This document shows, in pieces, positions 58,512-64,000 of a stretch of 64,000 nt of DNA; positions within the stretch are counted from its first letter, which is position 1; each line of letters opens with the position of its first letter. The translations under genes were made by a program, and so were the position numbers. The notes below the pieces were generated by a model. It searched no databases and was not told where the DNA came from. It was given only the letters and a program-made list of their open reading frames with translations. The stretch is from Malus domestica (Eukaryota > Streptophyta > Magnoliopsida > Rosales > Rosaceae), in the NCBI RefSeq assembly GCF_042453785.1, contig NC_091664.1, positions 1,169,001 to 1,233,000 on the forward strand, in the 5' to 3' direction.

Positions 58512-58661
58512 TATGATGAATAATAAAAGGGTAATTTGCGTCAGAAAAATGATTTACTTGCAAACAATTGTCATATAATCGGTTGGAAATCGATTTAATT
58601 GCTTCTATTTCCACGTCAAGGTTTATTGTACTTATAAATATATTTCTACATAATATTATAA

Positions 58662-58816
58662 AAAGAAAACGAATAAAAAGGATTTGAAAACTTTGAGTTT
58701 TAATGATAATGACAAAATAAATAGTAAAATAAATAGTAGCAGTATTGACTTTTTAGTGTAAAAATGTGATTTTTTGTTAAAATAAACAGTACCGGTAGTT
58801 TTTCGTTAAAATTTCT
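58662..58816. mobile_element. 155-bp MITE family member (unit C, intron 2)
   Basis: Copy of 23098-23252 carried along by the segmental duplication. Confidence 0.65.
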
Positions 58817-59550
58817 TATTATAAAATGTAAGCAGTTGCACTAGGATATGATTTAGTGAGCATTAATATTAAACTTTATTGAGAAACTACTTACAGATTT
58901 ATTTGTCAACACGTCTGTTATGGCTTCAAAATTCCACGGTCTACTCCATCTTCCAGGTTGAGTAGGAGATTTTTCAGAAATGATTGTCTTGCCCATTTCT
59001 CGAATCAAATCATGCATCTTTAGTTTGCCCCATTCAATAGTTATAAGGCACCGTTCATTGAGAACACTGATTTCGTTTGTTGCATAGAAGCCACATTCAT
59101 CCAATATTTTTGTGACATGATCCTTCTCCAAACCAAGAAAGCAACAAGATATATCAAGGAATATAGTTTTTTGATTATAATCTAACCCATGAAAGCCTAT
59201 TTTGAGCTTTTCTATAATTTCTCCTTCAGGTATTCTTTTTAATTTCTCCAAATAGCTTTGCCACTCTGTTATGGGTCTACCAAAAAGAGTGGAGCCTAAA
59301 ACTTTGAGTGCTAACGGCAAACCTCCACAGTAAGAAACTACCTTCTTTGATAATTCAAAATATTCTTCTTTAGGGCAATTATTTTCAAATGTATACCAAC
59401 TGAAAAGCTCAAGAGCCTCCTCTTCATTCATTTCCTTGGCTGGATATCTCATATTCACTCTCACTTGATTTAGCAAATGTTGATCTCTTGTTGTTATGAT
59501 AATTATACTTCCTGGACCAAACCACTCACGATCTCCAGCTATTGCACTTA

Positions 59551-59916
59551 GGGCTGGTTTGGTATTGCTGTGCTTTGAAAAAAAACTGCTGTGAGAATAA
59601 GCGGCTGTGCTGTGAGAATAAGCGGCTGTGAAATAAAGCCAGTAGAGTGTTTGGTAAACTTTTTTGTGAAAGTGCTTTTGAAAAAAAAAGCAGGATGATA
59701 GTGTGTCTTTTCATTAAAGGAGCACTGTAGCTCCGTATGCTTTGAAAAAACTGGCTTTTTTTCAAAGCAACAAATAGCAGCTTCAACTTTTCCTTTGATT
59801 TTCAGCTTATTCTCACAGCAGCTTCCAAAATAAGCCATTTTTTTCAGTTTACCAAACACCCTCAGCTTTTTTTCACAGTGACTTTTTTTAAAATCACCTC
59901 AATCCCAAACGGGGCC
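59551..59916. mobile_element. Tourist-like MITE in the TNL-C NB-ARC exon
   Basis: Same 366-bp element as 23985-24350 with TTA on both sides. It differs from the A copy at three positions, so it was inserted before A and C separated. Confidence 0.92.
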
Positions 59917-60368
59917 TTAGTTGCTCCACTTTATCTACATTATCAATAACAATAAGTACTTTTCTACGTCGAAGAAGTCGTTTTATTACACTGATCCCTT
60001 CACCGACACTATTTATCAGGAATATGGCGGTTTGTTTCAACATGTTAGAAACAAGTTGTTTTTGCAAATAAACCAAACCATATCTATGTTCAGTGTCACT
60101 AACATCTCCAAGGTGACATTTAAACTGGAAGCAATGATGAATTTTGTTATAAATGGCGTTGGCAGCAGTTGTTTTGCCCAATCCACCCATCCCCCAAATT
60201 CCAACCATTTTAACATCATTTAATCCACCACTAAAAATATCATTGATAATTGGTTGAACACGAGAGTCGATTCCAACCGGGTACTTGGCCACCTGTAATT
60301 CATCCGTGCCAGGAAGCAATTCCAGAATATTCTTCTCAACAATTGTCTTAATAACCTTTGCTTCAGGC

Positions 60369-60465
60369 CTGAAAACTCAATTAGTAAGCATTAACTCAAT
60401 GAAGGATTACTATAAGTTATCACCTTCACTCAACAGTCAATATAAAGAATTAACTAAATGCAAAA

Positions 60466-60498
<33 letters not shown>

Positions 60499-61862
60499 AA
60501 CCAGTCCTTTTCCATTGAGAGATTCTACAAATAATTTTAATTGATTTGACAAAATAAAAATAATTTCATTTGAGAAACACCTTGTGGTCCTCATTCCATA
60601 ACTTATTTTTCAGGATTCATTCAATCCATATATGGTCAAAAGAGAGAAAAAAAAAATTCATTTTTTGAACAAAAAATATAATTTACATTAAGAGAAAGAG
60701 ACTAAGCTTAATCTAAAAAAAAAACCAAAATACAAAAAAAAAAAAAAGGTTTATAATTTGTATATGGATTTGTTGTTCCATTCCGATTGGGCCTTCAATT
60801 GCTTGAGTGGACCCATCAGCCCATCTGTTGGTTCCTTTTGTTTGGGCTTTTATATTTTAAACTGGCCTTTCTAAGATTCAAAAGTAATATCCAAAGCTCC
60901 TAAATCTAGCCTTCTTAGTTCTTTGTACCAAAATTATTATGATATTAATTAAGTTATAAATCAATGATATGTACAAAAAAAAAACAAAAATTAAACGTAC
61001 CAAAAATTAAACGTAACAAAAATTAAACGTACTAAAATTAAACTAACCAATCAATCATATGTACAAAAATCAATGTACCAAAAATAAAAAACAAACGAAC
61101 CAATTCATAATATGAATTAAATTAACGTATGAAAACTAATGATAAGCATACTAGTAATGTATAGAAATAATTCTCTCAATAAAATGTACACATGATAATT
61201 TGAAAAAAAATATATAAACATCCACCATTTTTGTTATCTTGAAGATAAGATTATATTTTAATTTAGGAGATCAAGATATTTAGTACGAAAAAGATATTAA
61301 AAATAGATAACTGGATAAATATTCTTAATGACAAACCATTGATTATCTCTTAAAACAGAGTGCCTCAACTTCTAAAAATACTTAAAAAAAAAATTAGCAG
61401 AAAATTAATTTTTAACTGTGGCCCAATGTACCTAAGCGTCTGAATCGAGAACCTTAAAGACACATATGTTTGATAAAAAAAAAGCTTTAAATGTTAGGGG
61501 TTTAAATCTAGGGAGTCCTAACTAAAAGAATGCGATACTATTTATTTTAACGAAAAATTACATTTTTACGTTAAAAAATCAAACCTAATACTATTCATTT
61601 TACCTTTTATTTTGTCCTTATCGTCAAAACTAAAAATTTTCAAGTATTTTCATTAGTTTTTCTTTAAATCTAATCAAGCCTATGTAAAATATGTTTTAAA
61701 TCGAAGATGTCCTACTATTACTCATATTTTTCCTGTGTGCTATTTGCATAACAACCATTCGTTAACATGTTTCAAAATGTGGAAAAGCCGAAAATAGATA
61801 GCAGCATTACTATTAAACTAGTCGAGTATTGAAAGAATCCCAAGTCCAATGAAAATGGTTAC
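60369..61862 (-). other. Intron 1 of TNL-C
   Basis: Matches the TNL-A intron. The (TA)n run near 60466 is longer than in A, which shifts the offset between copies by 2 bp. It also carries the old MITE family member at about 61521-61663. Confidence 0.75.
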
Positions 61863-62454
61863 CCGTTATTAAGATGGTGGCCAGACAAATTTGCAGCTTG
61901 AGTAAGAGCCTCCCTCCACTGCTTTACCCTTTCTTTCTTAGCTTCACGTTCTTTGTCATCTTTTTCTTCAAGGATGCCATCTTCGTGCTTCTGAAATGCT
62001 CGGGCTAAACAACCTTCCTGCTTCCTCACATGTGAAGGATCGACATGATAGAATATTGGCAAGACCTGTTGCCCTAGCCTTTCTCTACATTCCATGATCT
62101 TCACCAGCTCGTCAAGACACCATCTTGATTCCGCGTGACTCTTTGAGAAGACAATGACCGAGATTCTGGACCCTTCGATTGCCCGCAACAGTTCGGGTTT
62201 TATTTCTCCCCCTCTTTTCAGATTGTCCTCGTCAATAAAGGCATCGAAGCCCCTGCCTTGTAATGCCGCGTGAAGGTGGCTCGTGAAGCCATTGCGTGTA
62301 TCTTCACCTCTAAAACTCAAGAACACGTCGTAACTCCAGAGTTTTGAGGAGGAGGGTTCACGGGATGTCATGGTGTTGTATTACTGTTTACGGCACTAGA
62401 GTGATTCCAATCAAGCGAAAAAAATGGCAGTGGTTTTTTTGTGTTGCAACAGAG

Positions 62455-62462
62455 TATATATA
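62455..62462 (-). promoter_or_regulatory. TATA box of TNL-C
   Basis: TATATATA on the minus strand, 84 bp upstream of the ATG at 62371, as in A. Confidence 0.6.
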
Positions 62463-62469
62463 GAACTAA

Positions 62470-64000
62470 AGGGACACTTTTTGGTTCTTTCCAGGAAGCG
62501 TTCCGCTCCCAATCTTTGGCTCTTTCCGGGAAGCATCCGCCCCAAGTTTTGAAGAAAACCAAGGACGTTTCCAGTGGAAAACCACGATGTTCGTGGCCAC
62601 ACGATCTGATCACTGGACGGCTACGATTGAAGTGTCAGAAAAGATGGGAGAAAAGCAGCTTTAAGATGAAACCGCGTTCAACAAAGCAAAAGGACATGAA
62701 CTGATGGGACTTGAGTCGATGATAGGAAGGGTAGCAAGTGCCTTTTAGTTAGTGCGCTTGCAGAACTAATTATTACTGAGATTCTACGAAGGGTAAGGGA
62801 AAGAGGCACGGAGGAGCTTAAAGTTCTAAATTAGAGGGTCTAGTACATTATCTTCACGTACAAACTAAGACAACCAAGTTTGAATTTAGAGGTTTTTTCA
62901 CATGGGATTTTATTCTCTTCTTTTTCTGAATTGGTTTTCATCTTCTACTTGTTTAGTGTTAGGGTTAATTAGATATAAAATCATTATACTAATCGATTTA
63001 GGTCTGTTGACTTCTAATTCAATTAAGCAATTTCTTTTTTATGGCCTATATTTAGGGATGTGCTTCTACAATTTGTTTCAGTACCATCTGATTCTATGCC
63101 CGTATGCAGGTTTTGGAAATTAAAATTTCAAAATCATGTAGTAAATGGTTGAATAATTCGCATCACCTAATTGCGATATAGAATGTATACTGAAATTGAA
63201 TTTATGGTCCAATTCACTATTAGGTTTTAATAGTTCACAGTCCTTTCAGTGTTATCCTTGTATTGGTAGTTTGGATTGTAGAAACTAGAGAAAAATCATT
63301 AGGTTTTAATAAAAGCAGGGTTAAAAAGGTGGGGGTGTCTAGATAGATGCGGTTCAATTGAGATTACAAAAGTGATATTTTATCGTATTTTTTATATTAT
63401 ATTTATATCACATTTCTAATAGAGATGTGATTCACAAGTATTGGTAAGTCATGTTTCTATTAGAAATGTGGTATGAAAAATGTGGTAAGTGTAGGTTACT
63501 CTTAAGATTAATGGAAGAATAATACTTTGCATCCCCATTAAGGGATGCACATATTCTTACATTTGCAAATAACGTATTTTGAGTATATAAACTTAATGAT
63601 CTAAATCATTCAATTTCTTAATCATCAATTGAAGATCACTCATACAAAAAATCATTTGAATCGAAAATCGTTTAATTATCCAAACATATCAACTAAATGA
63701 AGGGTTCATCATGAATATGTTACTTGGTATCTACACCGTTGATTTGTACTATCCATACATTTTAATGACTAAATGATCTCCGATTCAAATGATTTTCTGT
63801 AGCTGTGATCTTTAAATGAAGATTAAGAAATTAAACAATTTCGATTATAAAATTTATATGATAAATATAGATTATTTGCATAATAAAAAATGAGCTCATC
63901 CTTCAAAGTATGAATGCAAGTATTATACTTATTGAAATTGTCCATGAGTTTATTGTTGGCTATCCCTCTCACCCAAAAATGAGGGAGAGATACATTATGT
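62470..64000. repeat. TNL upstream region and block X of unit C
   Basis: Matches 26902-28432. No gene. The window ends inside this block. Confidence 0.8.

Larger units (their letters stand above)
56167..62371 (-). pseudogene. TNL resistance gene C, MITE-interrupted twin of A
   Basis: Exons: 61863-62371 (TIR), 58895-60368 (NB-ARC with MITE 59551-59916), 57655-57936 and 56844-57548 (LRR), 56167-56727 (C-JID ending PKRKRQRV). Removing the MITE and one TTA would leave the 1105-nt length of the intact TNL-B exon, so unlike A it has no extra frameshift; the MITE is its only visible lesion. As it stands it encodes the same 327-aa TIR-NB form as A. The TIR exon is identical to A and has the SRWCLDEL motif. 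Whether the TIR-NB product is expressed cannot be told from sequence. Confidence 0.88.
54216..64000. repeat. Segmental tandem duplication, second copy (partial)
   Basis: Nearly identical to 18652-28432, with about eight visible differences in 9.8 kb, all between about 57.9 and 60.5 kb. It runs off the right end of the window still matching. Confidence 0.9.

Overview
This is a plant nuclear window, most likely from a Rosaceae genome of the apple/pear type (Malus/Pyrus). That assignment is inference: it rests on remembered repeat families and on the style of the resistance genes, not on a search. The DNA is AT-rich, genes have canonical GT-AG introns, and most of the sequence is transposon-derived.

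Left part (1-18651). An open RTE-type LINE ORF (257-3112) is followed by LTR-retrotransposon-derived DNA carrying an antisense coiled-coil ORF (3113-7287). Next come a 5'-truncated second LINE copy with a (TTG)n tail and an L1-type LINE 3' fragment. The one clear housekeeping gene is translation elongation factor 1-alpha (minus strand, 9664-11684, two coding exons plus a leader intron). Upstream of it lies a decayed PIF/Harbinger transposon with ORF1 and transposase converging, cut by a truncated LTR retrotransposon with a 953-bp LTR (17201-18153).

Right part (18652-64000). This is a TIR-NB-LRR (TNL) resistance-gene cluster built by repeated duplication. Each full unit has a plus-strand PPR pseudogene facing the 3' end of a minus-strand five-exon TNL. 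Unit A (TNL 20603-26803) and unit C (TNL 56167-62371) are almost identical, at an offset of 35,564-35,568 bp. Both carry a 366-bp Tourist-like MITE inside the NB-ARC exon, which turns the gene into a possible 327-aa TIR-NB protein. Unit B (TNL 43290-49497) is an older paralogue without the MITE and reads as an intact 1022-aa TNL. Unit D (51912-54215) is a partial unit with only a PPR fragment. Between A and B lie duplicated TNL-upstream DNA, several MITEs, a fragment of a GDP-fucose transporter gene and a decayed Ty1/copia element (36340-41034). A 610-bp TRIM element sits just right of B.

The junction at 54215/54216 is the start of the second copy of a roughly 35.56-kb tandem segmental duplication (first copy 18652-54215). 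The window ends inside the second copy. If this is real and not an assembly artefact of two haplotypes, the copia element and a second copy of the intact TNL-B should follow within the next 26 kb.
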